Shown piece after piece: positions 43,068 through 56,500 of a stretch of DNA of 64,000 nucleotides. The DNA is taken from NCBI GenBank assembly GCA_949361645.1, contig OX442435.1, positions 1,709,853-1,773,852 of the forward strand. The letters are read 5' to 3'. The notes beneath the pieces are model-generated. The model searched no databases, was not told the DNA's origin, and saw only the letters and a program-made list of their open reading frames with translations. Within the stretch, counting starts at the first letter, position 1. Each line of letters starts with the position of its first letter. The stretch is from Spongilla lacustris (taxonomy: Eukaryota > Porifera > Demospongiae > Spongillida > Spongillidae). The translations under genes were made by a program, and so were the position numbers.

Positions 43068-46000
43068 CTGCAGCCAGAAAAGATATATATTTTGAAGCAA
43101 CTTTGATTCACGTAAAACTTTCACATAGTGATAATAATAATACTAACAATAAACAAATCAAAAGAGAACAACGAAATTGGTATTATTGAAAGTAGCCCGT
43201 GATAACAATACAGAGGATATACAGAAACTAATAATAATAATAATAACAGAGTAGTAGTTCTTTAGGACATTTGTGTGTAGTGTAGTGTAGTGCAGTGTAG
43301 TGTAGTGTAGTGTAGCCTGAGTTAGCTTTTTTTACTTGTGAGTCATGTACGTAATGTATTATTTCAATAACTCGCCTAGCCATAACATCATCAAGGCCCA
43401 AATCTGCCGTTCTATCAGAGCTGTATGGCCGGCTCAATCTAAACCTTGTAAGGGCTAATGTGAGGGCTATAATGTCCAGATATTGCCCTCAAGATTATCT
43501 CTGAAGTGTTATTTAGTTTTGGTCATGTTTTAATGTGTTTTGTATGTCCTATTAACTGTAATATTAATTTCATTACAATTAAAAAATAAATAATAATAAT
43601 AATAATAATAATAATCTTATACCAGAGGCTAAGCCTTTCGCTTGTGAGAGCCAATGCTAGAGCCTTGCTCTCCCGTGCAAGGTTTCGGCATTCGGAGGAG
43701 GGGGGTTGAGGTGTGTGGGTGTGGGGTGGTTGCTTCTGTGACTTTGTTTTTGTTGGTGTGCTGTACAGTGTATGTAAAAATTTGCATGTATTTTTATTTA
43801 GCAATTATAAAAAAAATAATTAGCTGTAAAAAAAAAAAATAATAACAATAGTCTTATCACACATTTTTGTATCATTTTACTATTTTTTAATCATTAAAAT
43901 CAAGATAAATAAATACACAAACAAAAAATAGAGAAAAATGATACATGTTGTATTCTATGATGGAACAACCTACATTTACTGGCTCCACAGTGCAAGTACA
44001 TGTGATTTGACTGACTCGCTGGCCCTAGCTATTGGCTGGCCATTTGCATTTAATATCAACACCCACGAAATCACTATAAACTGGAAGTGTTTACTAATCC
44101 TACAGTGTGGTACATGTGTATGTGTAGATTTACCACAATAATAATTGAAATATAGCATGTAAAGGTGCTCTTATAAACTATACCTATTTAAAAAGGAAGA
44201 GTATACAAACGTTAGGGGTCAACCTCACCATTTTGCAGGAAATAATAAAATTAAGACACCTTGCATGCTGTGCAGCTTTTGTGGTTTGGGTGTTCATGAT
44301 TACTTAATGGAGTGTATTTTGTATAGTGGCATCCTCATGTAAGCATTGAGGCGACTGTACCATCATTGATATCCACACATCAGCAATGTGCTAGCAGTGA
44401 TTGTGTTTAAGCTTTATCAAAAGAATCAGTACAACAAGTGATAGGTTATACAATCATTCAGATCTTGTATTGGAGATAACGAGTCATCAAACTACATCAT
44501 GATAATGCTTAGAAGATAGTCAGGAGTAACCTTTAAGTGCAAAGGATATCAAATAATATAGCTCTACTTTTATTGCAAATCCTATTTTATTAAAAAAGCA
44601 TAAAGATTGCTAAATGCACTTCATGGGGGGAGCATGCAGTAATTACTGCAGCCATGTGCATGTGAAAGTGCTGCTTGTAATTTATTACTTTCATGCAATT
44701 CACACACCCTGTTGGATTATGAATACCCCCCTGGAGCAGGGATTTTGTTGGCACCTTAGCTTTATCTAGTCTTGCACATGCAGGGAAAATGCATCATTGT
44801 TGGTATTGATGCTAGGACACGCCTACCCCTAGCAAGGGTGTATGGGTGCAGTAAGGTCCTCCATCGGGGTCTGGGGCTCTTTCCCAGCCGCTTTGCACTT
44901 TTAAAATCACAAAACATATCATAATTGCGTAGAAACATGGTAGAATAGTAAATAACTTGCTTCCAGACTTTGCTGTAGTCTCGTTATTGAACCGATATAT
45001 GCTCAACGATCTATACTTTAATATTCCGATTGTGGAATATTTAACTACATCATGAGGAATATCTCCAAGGATAACTTATGCATGCAGGACATAAATTCTA
45101 ATACCTTCAGCAATGCTGATAGGACTAGTGGGCATGTGTGTGGCTGATGATGACAAAAATCAACCCTTCCTTCCTTATTGCAATACTTTAATGAACTAGA
45201 TTATAGGCTCTACATGAAGTAAGCATGCAACAGTAAATTATGCCCTCTGAGAATCAGCTTACATTTGCCAGATTTTAATCTTTTATGAGTACTTGAAGCT
45301 TCACTGCAGATGTTTGCAAGAGAGTTCAGTTCTGTTTGAAAAAAAAAAGAATGTAATCTTAGTGACGATATTTTCTTTCTGCACAGCACTTATTACATCA
45401 AGGTTGGTAGAAGTGATGGCAAAACTAATCCTTAAATGTTGTGAATTCAGTCTAAATGTGGTCTTACATGTACTTTGGCAGGGAATAAGGTTCATTACTT
45501 TGAGGTGTGTGTGGATAAACTTCTGAGAGTTATACATTACAAATCTCTATGACAATATACCCTTCAGTGCAGATTACCACTTAAATACATGGAGTTGTAA
45601 CATGATTACAATGCACACAAGGTTGTTTGGTATTACTTGGGTACTGAGGCTCACTTTCCAATTCATAATGGGCATTGTAGCTGCAGATACCATCTGTATT
45701 TCATTACAGGCACTAAAAAGAAGAGTAAAAAAAAAAGGAGGAGGCGGGGTCACTGGGGTGGCAAAGAGGTCTGGTTGAAAACAGATCATTAGACCTATGG
45801 CGGCTACAATTCTAGGTACTGCCATTTAGTAAGCTTTATTTGGATCAATAATTGTGAGGTGATAGAATTTTATTATTGATATAACTATCAACACTGGTGT
45901 GGGGAAACAAAAAAGTGTAAAAGCTATCCTGAAAATTCTCCATTATCAAAAATCTCCAATCAACCAACAACCTTCATCCAAATCCATATCCTAATCCACC

Positions 46001-49000
46001 TTGGCCACACCAGATGTGAATATGACTGTATCAATTAAGCATGTGGCTATGATTTTTAGGTCGTGTGTGGCATGGCAGAGTTGCCTGTATGCTGGTACAC
46101 ATTAGATGATAAATAATCGTTGCCAAATAAGTGACTAAAACTTCTTGTATTGATTGGTTCTATATCTTATTAAATGCCCCTAGCATTCAATCTTAGGCAT
46201 TACTATTGTATAGACACTACCCAGCACCAAGATACAACTACATACCTTCACAGCAGTTATGTAATTCAAATCTGTTTTTTAACCCTGCAGTGGACGAACA
46301 CAATAGTAAAGAAATGATACAAAAAAACCCCAAGGTTTTAAAGCCAAAATGCTAATACTTGATGGCACATTTTTGACTTATTAATACTTCACAAAATAAA
46401 AGTACTGAGCAGTATTCACCTTATACCAGGCTATTAATGGATGGGGTCTAGCATACACTACAAATCTGCAGCTAGTGGAGTATTTGTTTTCTGGTACAAA
46501 GCTAGCTGCCTCAATTATGACGCTCATGCAAATGCTCCATTGTAATGATTGCAAAACCGTATTAGGATCATGGATAATTATAATTTCAAGTGAATTTACT
46601 TTTCACTCTTGCAAATATAACTATGCATTGAACAGCGGTTATGCATGGAGAATTATATCAATTCATCCATACATGTATGTGAATAGTCATGCTTACAATT
46701 CGAGCAGGTGAATCCATGAATGGTAGATTTGTGACCAAAATATCAATCTTAATAGTCCAACAATAATGCAACATCATGACATCAATGCACAACAATGTAC
46801 AACATACTACAGCCTACAGTTTTCCAATGAGCTCTCCTCCTCTTCCTGTGCTTTTAAAATACAATCGATTATATCAAAACTAGGATCATCATAATCAGGA
46901 TTTCTTCGAAAGATTCCACAATAAAGCACTAAGTAAGAATGTAAAGTTACAAAATTCAGTACCATGCAAAGGTATTATACATATATGACACATTAACGAA
47001 AATAACTGACCAAATTTGTTTGCAGGGGTGACATGACAAAGAAAGGGGCTGCACATGCTCCCTTGAATTTATGTGAAAAACAAAACAATGAATTGTCCCT
47101 TAAATCACTACAATAAACTATATATTAAATACATGTGGTGGTGAGCAGAGCTGCCTACAATAAGAGGAGTGGGTGGATATTCCATTTCCTGGTTTGTTGA
47201 ATTGAACCACGCAGGTACCACTATCTACCAGACACATAAACATAGTACATTATGACAAAACGTGATACATGACCATAAACTTCCATAATTGAAAATGATT
47301 TTACAAAGTAAACACACAGCATAATATTAATCTGCCATTGTATTTAAAATGTTATATTAATAATTGAAATTCTAACCAGTACATTAAAACAACCATTTAC
47401 CAATGGTTGCAAATAGTGATTAATTTAACTTACTGGTCACTGTGCCTTTTGATTGCTCCTGAAGCATAGGGATCTGGTATTCAATCTCTTTATCTGTTTA
47501 CAGAGGTAATCAGTGTAATAAACAAAAAAAAGATATGTACAGCAATTATGAATATATAATCATTACAGATCAACAGGGAACTATTAACTCTCTGGGATAC
47601 TAAGTCCCTCATACTGTGTGAAGAAAAATATTGAAACTGTCTCCTTGGATACAAAAAGACTATTTTTTATGCTGAAGTGCAAGGAGATTAGAAGTATGCA
47701 ACTTTAGATGTAGATTATATACCCACTTTCAAACTTCACACATCAAGAGACTCCTGCCATTGTATTAGGGCATGATGGTGTGTAAGGGGAAGCTTTCAGT
47801 TTAGAGACAAGCAACAGTACTGAATTGAGTTCTAAAGTCTACACAAAGTAACTTATCACCACAAATAGCTGTATGCAAAGATGAAGCAATCATTTCATAC
47901 TTTCAAGATTACATGTATGCATTCCTTCCAACAGAGCATGCCAGATACAGTACCGATAAACAAATTTAACTGAAATTTTGTCACTTTTGAGTAAAGGTCA
48001 AAAATACAAATACACTACAGCACTTTAATTCAAAAAATGATTTAATATCATTACAAAACTACAAAAATCCCCCCCCCCCCCCCCCCCATTTATTTGTTTT
48101 GGGAGGGGGGGGGGGGGGGGAAGGATAGCTACTGCATTTGAGACCAAGCACTCAAAGGTTACATAGTTTTTATCTTACAGGTACAAAAATCCTAGTTCTA
48201 TTTATTGTGAATTGAGAAAATACTTATTAATACTATTCATATCAAAATGGTGGTTCTTACCTAATTTTAACAGTTCAGTCTTAATAAATACTTCAAGAAA
48301 GATATGCAAGGCTGGTAGCAAAGGAGGTAAAAAGTGTTAATCACAACCACAAATTAAAAATCCATGATAATTGATTAATGACATACTACACATACAATGG
48401 ATATGTATACATGCATTTGATAATTCACATATTCTTTCATAAAGAAAAATTTGATAACCGTTAAGATTTTCTGCTATAGATGTTTGATAATTGTCACTTT
48501 GGACAGAATAATGTTTTCTACTTGCTTACTGTACATGTAACATGATTTTGCAGTTGGGTTTCATTACAATAAAGGCTTATAGCAGTCACGCATAATTATA
48601 GCTGTATGAAATAAAAATAACCCTTATTACAATACTACATGATCCTTATGATATTGTGATAACTCCATGAATTTAAATGACAAATCACTTTTTCAAAATT
48701 TATTTGTTATCTGGGATCTTTACAAAATCATCCTTACATACTGACAATCTAACTACTTGTGAAGCAGTATTCCAAATTACATATACAAGTATCTGATTGG
48801 ACTTTTTCAAGCATCAAAGAAAACTGTAGAAAAATATACACTTACATGTACTACTATCAAATGAAATGAGATGAATACAAGAAATTGCAGATCATCGTAC
48901 TGCTACACGTAAAGTAAAATACACTGTCCCCTTTACACGTATTCATTTATTTACCAGCAGAGAAAACTATTCAGACAATAGAAAAAAAAACACATACTTA

Positions 49001-52000
49001 CTAATTTTCGATAAATGCATGTAATATGCAGTACCTAGATGTATAGAAGGGGGATAAAAGATATCTTAACTTGCTCCTTAATACGTGAAGGTAAAATATC
49101 ATGTATTTAGTTGAAATTGAAAAGGTTGCATGGTTGTGAAGATATGTTGCTTTGTGTAACGTCTACAAAATTTACCTTTTCTCAATACGGGTGCCTGCCA
49201 AAGATAGGAAATTTTAAAAAGCACAGTTAATCAAGTTGTTTGACTATGCTGGTGTTACTACCTATTTGTGAGTGTGGCCAAGAATTTTAATTCCTTCAAA
49301 TCATTTAATTCAATGCTCATTCATTCCTTTAAAGAATAAATTAAGTAGGATCTTGCCACACTTAATCCAGGGCCCGCTGCATTACATGCAAGTGCTGCTA
49401 GGAGAAATGCACCTGTGTCAACTCCTTTCCTATCAGACAGGGAAAATGTCTCTTGCATTTACCCTCCTGTTATTGGCCTGAGTAATTTGGGCATCCCTGC
49501 TGTGAGGCCACATCTACATTCCATTGCATCCAATGAACCCATCCCGGTATGGCTAGAGGCTGAAAACACTGTCCAGGAATGTTCACAGGTTGAGAATACC
49601 CTGCATACATCCTTGCACAAGGATGCAACGAGCAATGTAGAAAACCCACCTTAATCTCCACACACAAAGCATACTACCAGGAAGAAGACTGGCTCTACAA
49701 ACATCTGTTCTCACTTGGTTGCCTCCTTGCTCACATCTCGTACATGTATCTCGTCATGTGAAATGTCTATTCAAATCTGCAAGCACTGGTACACACCTAG
49801 AACCTAGGCCAAGATAGTTCCTCCAAAGCTGATGCCACAACCCAGCTACCTGCCCTTGAAGATTGTGCCTGCTTCATTGCAATACCATCTGACACATGAC
49901 TGTTAAAGTCAGGCCAGCATTCGCACATGAACAATTTTACATTTTCAATCAATTTTACATTTTAAAATGGTGTAGAAGCTTATTGAAGCTTTTATGTATC
50001 TGAAGTGCATTCTCACTTTTCCATCACTGTCACATCTCCTCTTACCCCTGCTATGTTGGCTGAGGCAAGTCTGAGTGGGTGGGTGCTGCTGCTGAGGCCA
50101 CATTAAGGAGAAAGCACACAGCCAATAGAAATGTGCTGACCTAGGCTGGGTGCGTGTGCCTCTAATGGTAAGAACATACTGCAACTGGGGTGAGGAGGCA
50201 AGAACCTTCGCTCTACTGGCCACACGCTTAGCCATTGGCTCTTGTTCCTCTCACAAAGCGCCAGGGGCTGAAAATCACCCTGGTGAGATCCATCACAAGT
50301 GGATAGGAATTTGATTCCTTTATTTAAATGGCCATTCATACATTGCTGTTTCTGTTGTGCTTTATTATGTAAATACCACTTTATTCAAAGTTAAATAATA
50401 CCATGCATTCATTTATCCTCTTCTGCATTGTATTTCTATATAATTAGAACTATAATATAATACGCACGGCTCGTCCCAAGTCGTCGGCTGTGTCGGCTCT
50501 TTACGGTAGGCTCAGCATCGTCTTAGTGAGGGCCAATGCATATTAGCTAGGTCTTCTGTCATTTATTGACTCCTAGTGTCTTAATTAAGGATGTATCTTG
50601 AGCTTGTTTATCTATAACAATAATAATAATTACTATTATTATTTTATTTTTAACTTTACAACAAATTATAACATGATCAAATACACAGCAACTACACCAC
50701 AATGTACTTCTACCCATTATAGTTCTTGAGTTGACCTTAATTAGTGACATTTTCAGGTGACCATACAGATTTGTAATCACTCTGGACTCTTTTGTTTTGT
50801 TTTGATACAAAGCCTGAGGGCCAAACGTGAGATAGTACATTGTGCTTCTACGCCACATGCACCATTATTTTTCCAACTTCAGCAGATGCCTCCTGTGAAT
50901 CCCACTTTGGCGATAACATTTGAATTAAGTGGTGAAATCACAGTGAGGTCAATGGCTGCTGGTAGGGTGTGTAATCGGTTATCAGGTTATTCGGGTTATT
51001 CGGATATTCGCAAAAACCTATCCGTTCAAAGAATAATTTAGCATTACTCGGAAAAATCGATTATTATATTTGTTCTATTCGAAAAAACCAGTTCGTGCGT
51101 CTCAATTCTGAGGTACTTAGGTATCCATCAACCGCATCGACAATTCGCCCATTAGTTGAATACATTTTTATAACGCTATCCGGATATGCGATTATGATAT
51201 TACGATAATATTTATAAGTCTAATTTGAAACGTAACTTTAACGGTTTTACATATACGTGGGGATGAGATAAATTGCAGCAATTAATTGCATGTACGGGCA
51301 GTAATTCGAAGTAGCCAACAGATCTCCCTCTTCACGAGTCAGCACCAGCTACAAATCAAAGCGAGTTCACTTAGTACATTTTGCAACGAGTTTGCTTCCT
51401 GCATCAATTTCTCTAAGCTGAGCGATATTGCCATGGTCGCATGTAGTTACTAGTATTTTCAAAACTCCCAATGGTGAAATGGAGGTTGCAAGGCCGGTGG
51501 TGCGTAAACTCCATCTGTGGTACTATTCTTTTGGCGTCAAGTGTGATGAGTAGGTAGACCTCAGCGCACTAAGGTCGGGACACACCCAACTGGGTATGTG
51601 TTAAATGTGGCTGTGTACTGGTCGTATCTGGTGTGATGGGGGTAGCTGTGGTTGTGTGCTGAGGGCATCTGGTGTGATGAGGGTAGCTGTGGTTGTGTGC
51701 TGGTGGTATGTGGTGTGATGTGTAGGAGGGTATATGGTGTGATGTGTACATGTATGTAGTTGTGGCCGGGTTGTCCATGAGCAGAAAACCTGATAAAACT
51801 AAGTATTCGGCTGGCAAATTGTCAAAACCTATTCGCAAAAATCGATTATGTTTTTTCAAGCATTCGGAAAAATTGATTTTCAGATCCAGAAAAATCGATA
51901 AGTGTTCTAAACGTATTCGAAAAAAAAAAAAAATCGATTTTCATTATTCAGGGGAGGTTACACACTCTAGCTGCTGGTCTGCTGCAGAACCAATTGGGAA

Positions 52001-53484
52001 CCAATATGTCAGGCCAAGTGCAATGGTTGTCATGGCTCAACCAACTTCCAGCTTCACACTGAAAATTAACTTATGCCTGCATGATGAAATGACTCAGTAT
52101 ATCTCTGATATTATTGTGTCCCATAACAGCATCTCTCCCTCTCTTACATGTTTTGTTGCATGGTGCCCCAAATGATCTAAGGAATGGTCAGAGCAAAATG
52201 AACATTGAGACACTGCTGATGTATCCATGCCAAGCCATGCAGCATTTAATAGTGTTGAAAATAATTATAAATATGTGTAGCAAATTGTACATAACAAAAA
52301 TAATTTAGTTAGAGTTCTATACAAAAAAAGGTAATCTAATTAGTCTTTTTAGCCTTGTTTGTACAGAACTTTAATTAGTTTGCTATGTACAATTTGCTAC
52401 ACATATTCATAATTATTTTCAACACTCTTCAGGGTCACTGTGCAAGCAGTGACCAGGGGTTGGCACCGTAGATAGCCATGAGGAGGGATGTGGTGCCAAT
52501 GTAAATAACAGCCTTGCCTAGCCTGCCGGCTAGAGAACTCCTGTTTAGCAAACATTTGAACTGAAAGTCTTCAATTTTGGATGACAACTTCTTCTGACAA
52601 AACTTTGTATTCACTACATCTGTTGCAGTTAGTGGAGTATCAAGTGAAGCACTTTGATTGTAAGTGTCCAGTGCATGGAGCAGATTGGAGATTGGAGGGG
52701 GAAAATGGGGATGTTGTACATGTAAATTCCAAATTTCATCAGTATCAGGTGCTACACCAGATGATGTGAGAGCCTGACATGCCCTGCCATAATGCCCATC
52801 CATTGCTAATGAAATAGCTGCAGAAAGCAGCCAGCCTAAGATGTTAGATCTAACCTTGTGTGATATGCGCCCCCTGATCCCATATGGTGATCTAAGATCA
52901 CACAATTGTGTTGATGACCATGATGCTGACAGGAGAGAAGAAAACATTTGGGCAATACTAATAGCCTTAACCAGGCCTCCATTGTATTCAGATACAGAAT
53001 ATCTTTGAAGGTAGTAGCAAGTGACCTGGCAAAGCTGGCTTAAACTTGAATGGTATGTGATGGATGGTCCTAAACAGTAGCATGACAGGAGCCTTTGGCA
53101 TTTTAAAGTTAGTACTGTTTTCTTAGGATAATGTGCAGGTATCTAATTATTTTCCACATCACCACACCAATAACTAAGCGAAAATCTGTACTAACAATAC
53201 TCTAATTATATATAACCTCACTAATGGTATTAATAGCAATTAGATTTAATCACTGAAGCATAACACCAATTAAACCAATTCTTACCATTATAATAGGACT
53301 TATGCACCTCATACAACACTGCATGAGTCTTCAAATACTCCAGCATTGTAGAGTTGTCTGCACACCAGAGAGTTATGTGGTTTGAGAGATCATTTAGCAC
53401 TGGTAAATAAATGAGATAGGGAGTTTGATCTTACATGCCATCCAATCAATCAATCGATCAATCAATCGATCAATCAATCGATCG

Positions 53485-53524
<40 letters not shown>

Positions 53525-53556
53525 ATCGATCGATCAATCGATCAATCAATCGATCG

Positions 53557-53597
<41 letters not shown>

Positions 53598-56500
53598 CGT
53601 AAGTGTGATGGACTGGGGACCTTATGACTCATGTGTATTGCATTATGCATTGTTCATTGTGCGCGGGCCTATGCGGCTCTGTTGTGTATGGCGGCGGCCT
53701 CTTGAATAGGCTGGCCTGCATATAGCATGTATATATGTATTGCTGTGCACATGATATGAGATCTCTCTATTCCGGCTTGCTTGTCATCGTTCTCCGTAGT
53801 ATCGCACGTTGTACTCGTGATACCCTCGGCCAGGCTATCACAGTTGGTGGCAGCGACGGGATTTGTAGCGCTAGAAGGACTAGGCTAGACCTATAGGTCA
53901 TCGGTGGATGTCAACGCGCAGAGGCACTGTTTACAACAGAAGCAGCGACGACACCATGGGCGAAGAATCCTTATCCAGCGTGCTGCTACTGCTGCGGACG
54001 ATGTTGGAAGAGAGGAAGCAGCGGGAGGAAGAGGAGGTAAGGAGATGTGAGAGAGAGAGACAAGAGCGCGAGGAGGAAAAAAGGAGAGTAGAGGAAGCGC
54101 GTGAGAAGGAGAGACAAGAGCGCGAGGAGGAAAAAAGGAGAGTAGAGGAAGCGCGTGAGAAGGAGAGACAAGAGCGCGAGGAGGAAAAAAAGAGAGTAGA
54201 GGAAGCGCGTGAGAGAGAGAGACAGGAGCGTGAGAAAGAGAGACAAGAGCGCGAAGAGGAAAAAAGGAGAGAAGAAGAAGCGCGTGAGAGAGAGAGACGA
54301 GAGCGAGAGGAGGAAAAGAAAAGACTAGATGCAGAAAGAGAACAGGAAAGACAGAGGCGGGAGGAAGAGAATCGGGTACGAGTAGAGCAGGAGCGGCAAC
54401 GTCGAGAGGAGGAGTGGCGGCAAAGGGACAAGGAGTTTAGGGCTCAAATGGAAGCGCTGTCCAAGATTGCCGAAGCCAAGTCGGATCCATCGAAGCCTGG
54501 GGGAGAAAGTGAGCTCCGGGTAGCCAAACTAAATGACAAGGATGATATCGAAGCGTATCTGACTACGTTCGAGCGTCTGATGGCTGCATACGGAGTAACG
54601 AAGGCAAAATGGATATTTAAACTGGCTCCACAACTCACGGGGAAAGCCCAACTGGCGTACGCAGCTCTACCGACCGATCAGGCTTTAGACTACGACTCTG
54701 TAAAATCGGCAATCCTGAGACGATACGATATTACGGAAGAAACGTACCGTCAAAGGTTCAGGGCAGTCAGCAAGGGGACTGAGGAGACGCATCGTGAGTT
54801 GGCAATCCGACTGGGCGATCTGGTGAATAAGTGGCTGAAGGACGTCAGCACTGTGGAGCAGATCAAGGATGCGGTTGTCCTGGAACAGTTCCTCAACTGT
54901 CTGTCATCTCCTATAAGGGTCTGGATTAAGGAAAGAAAACCCAAGTCCTGCTTGGAAGCTGGCCAATTGGCAGACGACTATACAGAAGCCAGGAAGCAGG
55001 TAAAGGAGGAAAAGAGCAACGGAGAGAGCAATCAGAAGGGGAAGCAGATTGTAACTTCATTGCAAGAAGAGGTAAAGTCATTGGGGAAAAATGCCAAGGA
55101 GAAACGTGGTGGTCAGGGACAGAGGTCGAGACATGAAGACGTGGTATGTTTCAGCTGTGGTGAACAGGGCCATGTCTCATACAAGTGCCCTAATAAAGCA
55201 ATGTTCTGTGGGTTGAAGAGAGGGAGTAACTCGTCATTGCAGAGGCCAGGTGCTGTGGAAGGGAAGCATGTAAAGGACATCTTGTTAGACACTGGATGTT
55301 CAAAGACCCTTGTTCGCCAGGAGTTGGTACCAGAGGGGAAGATGCTCCCTGGAAAGACAACCACGATACACTGTGTACATGGGGACAATGTACTCTACCC
55401 AGTGGCTAGACTGAATCTGGAGATTGAAGGAGTTCCTGTAGCAGTAGAGGCGGCAGTGGCCAAGAATCTACCTACTTCGGTGCTGTTAGGAACTGATGTT
55501 CCTGAGTTGGGAAGACTGCTAGGACTCAAACCAAGGTCAAGGCGGAATAAATCGCAAAGGGCACTATTGGCAGTTACCAGAGCTTGTGCCAGGAGGCAGG
55601 CCAAGGAAGAGGAGGAGAGACGTCAGAAGGAAGCTGACTGTCAAGTAACATCTTCACCAGTAACATTGGATGCTCAGTTGACGGATGAAGTGGCTGCGGC
55701 AACCAAGGGCAAAGAGGCTCCAGAGAGGCACCAAGTTGGTGACATAAAGGGAGATGATGGATCCAACTTCAACCTCAGCGACGATTTGTTCTCAGGTGGC
55801 AGGTCAAGGGTTAGACTCTCACGAAGTCAGAAAAGGGCTCAGAAGAGGATGCACCAGCCAGCAGCAGAACAATCGAATAGTGGTCCACTGGACATGTCAG
55901 CCGAGGAACTGAAGCAGTTGGTCAAATTGGATCCATCCCTCAGGGACCTGAAGGTCACAGGAAATGAGGAGGACAAGACACACTACTTCCTGGACAAAGG
56001 ACTGCTGTACAGACGGTGGATACCTAAGGACAGAGGCCCAGAGTATTCAGTCGATCAGTTGGTACTACCCTTCCAATGTCGGAAAGCGGTGTTACAGTTG
56101 GCCCATGAAGTGCCCATAGCAGGGCATCTTGGGAAACAGAAGACTAGCAGACGGATTATGCAGAGGTTTTATTGGCCAAGCCTCTACAGGGATGTTGCAG
56201 ACTTTTGCAAGTGTTGCCAGATCTGTCAAAAGGTATCCAGGAACAAGGCTGTTCATGCCCCACTCATCCCTCTTCCAGTTGTCACAGAACCATTTCGCAG
56301 GGTGGCAATGGATATCGTTGGTCCTCTCCCCAGGACAAAGTCTGGGAACCGCTATATCCTGGTGCTGTGTGATTATGGAACCAGATATCCGGAAGCTGTT
56401 GCAGTGCGGAGCATTGACGCAGAATGCATAGCTGATGAGCTGGTACGGATTTTTGCGAGGGTTGGGATACCGGAAGAAATCTTGACTGATCAAGGCAGTA

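Noticed and set aside
42813..43106. Plus-strand frame opposite the gene B kinase exon, repeated at 15286-15501
   Set aside because: Present in both paralogues only because the kinase exon is. No domain and wrong strand for the splice sites.
49170..49195. Candidate gene B counterpart of the 27102 micro-exon
   Set aside because: The interval between acceptor and donor is 19 nt, which breaks the phase-1 rule kept by all other exons. It is probably lost in gene B.
53443..53597. Regular ATCA/ATCG units considered as a CRISPR-like array
   Set aside because: Continuous 4-bp microsatellite with no spacers, in a eukaryotic intron.
53931..54431. Minus-strand Ser/Arg/Leu-rich frame opposite the Gag coiled coil
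   Set aside because: Antisense shadow of the repeated Glu/Arg codons.
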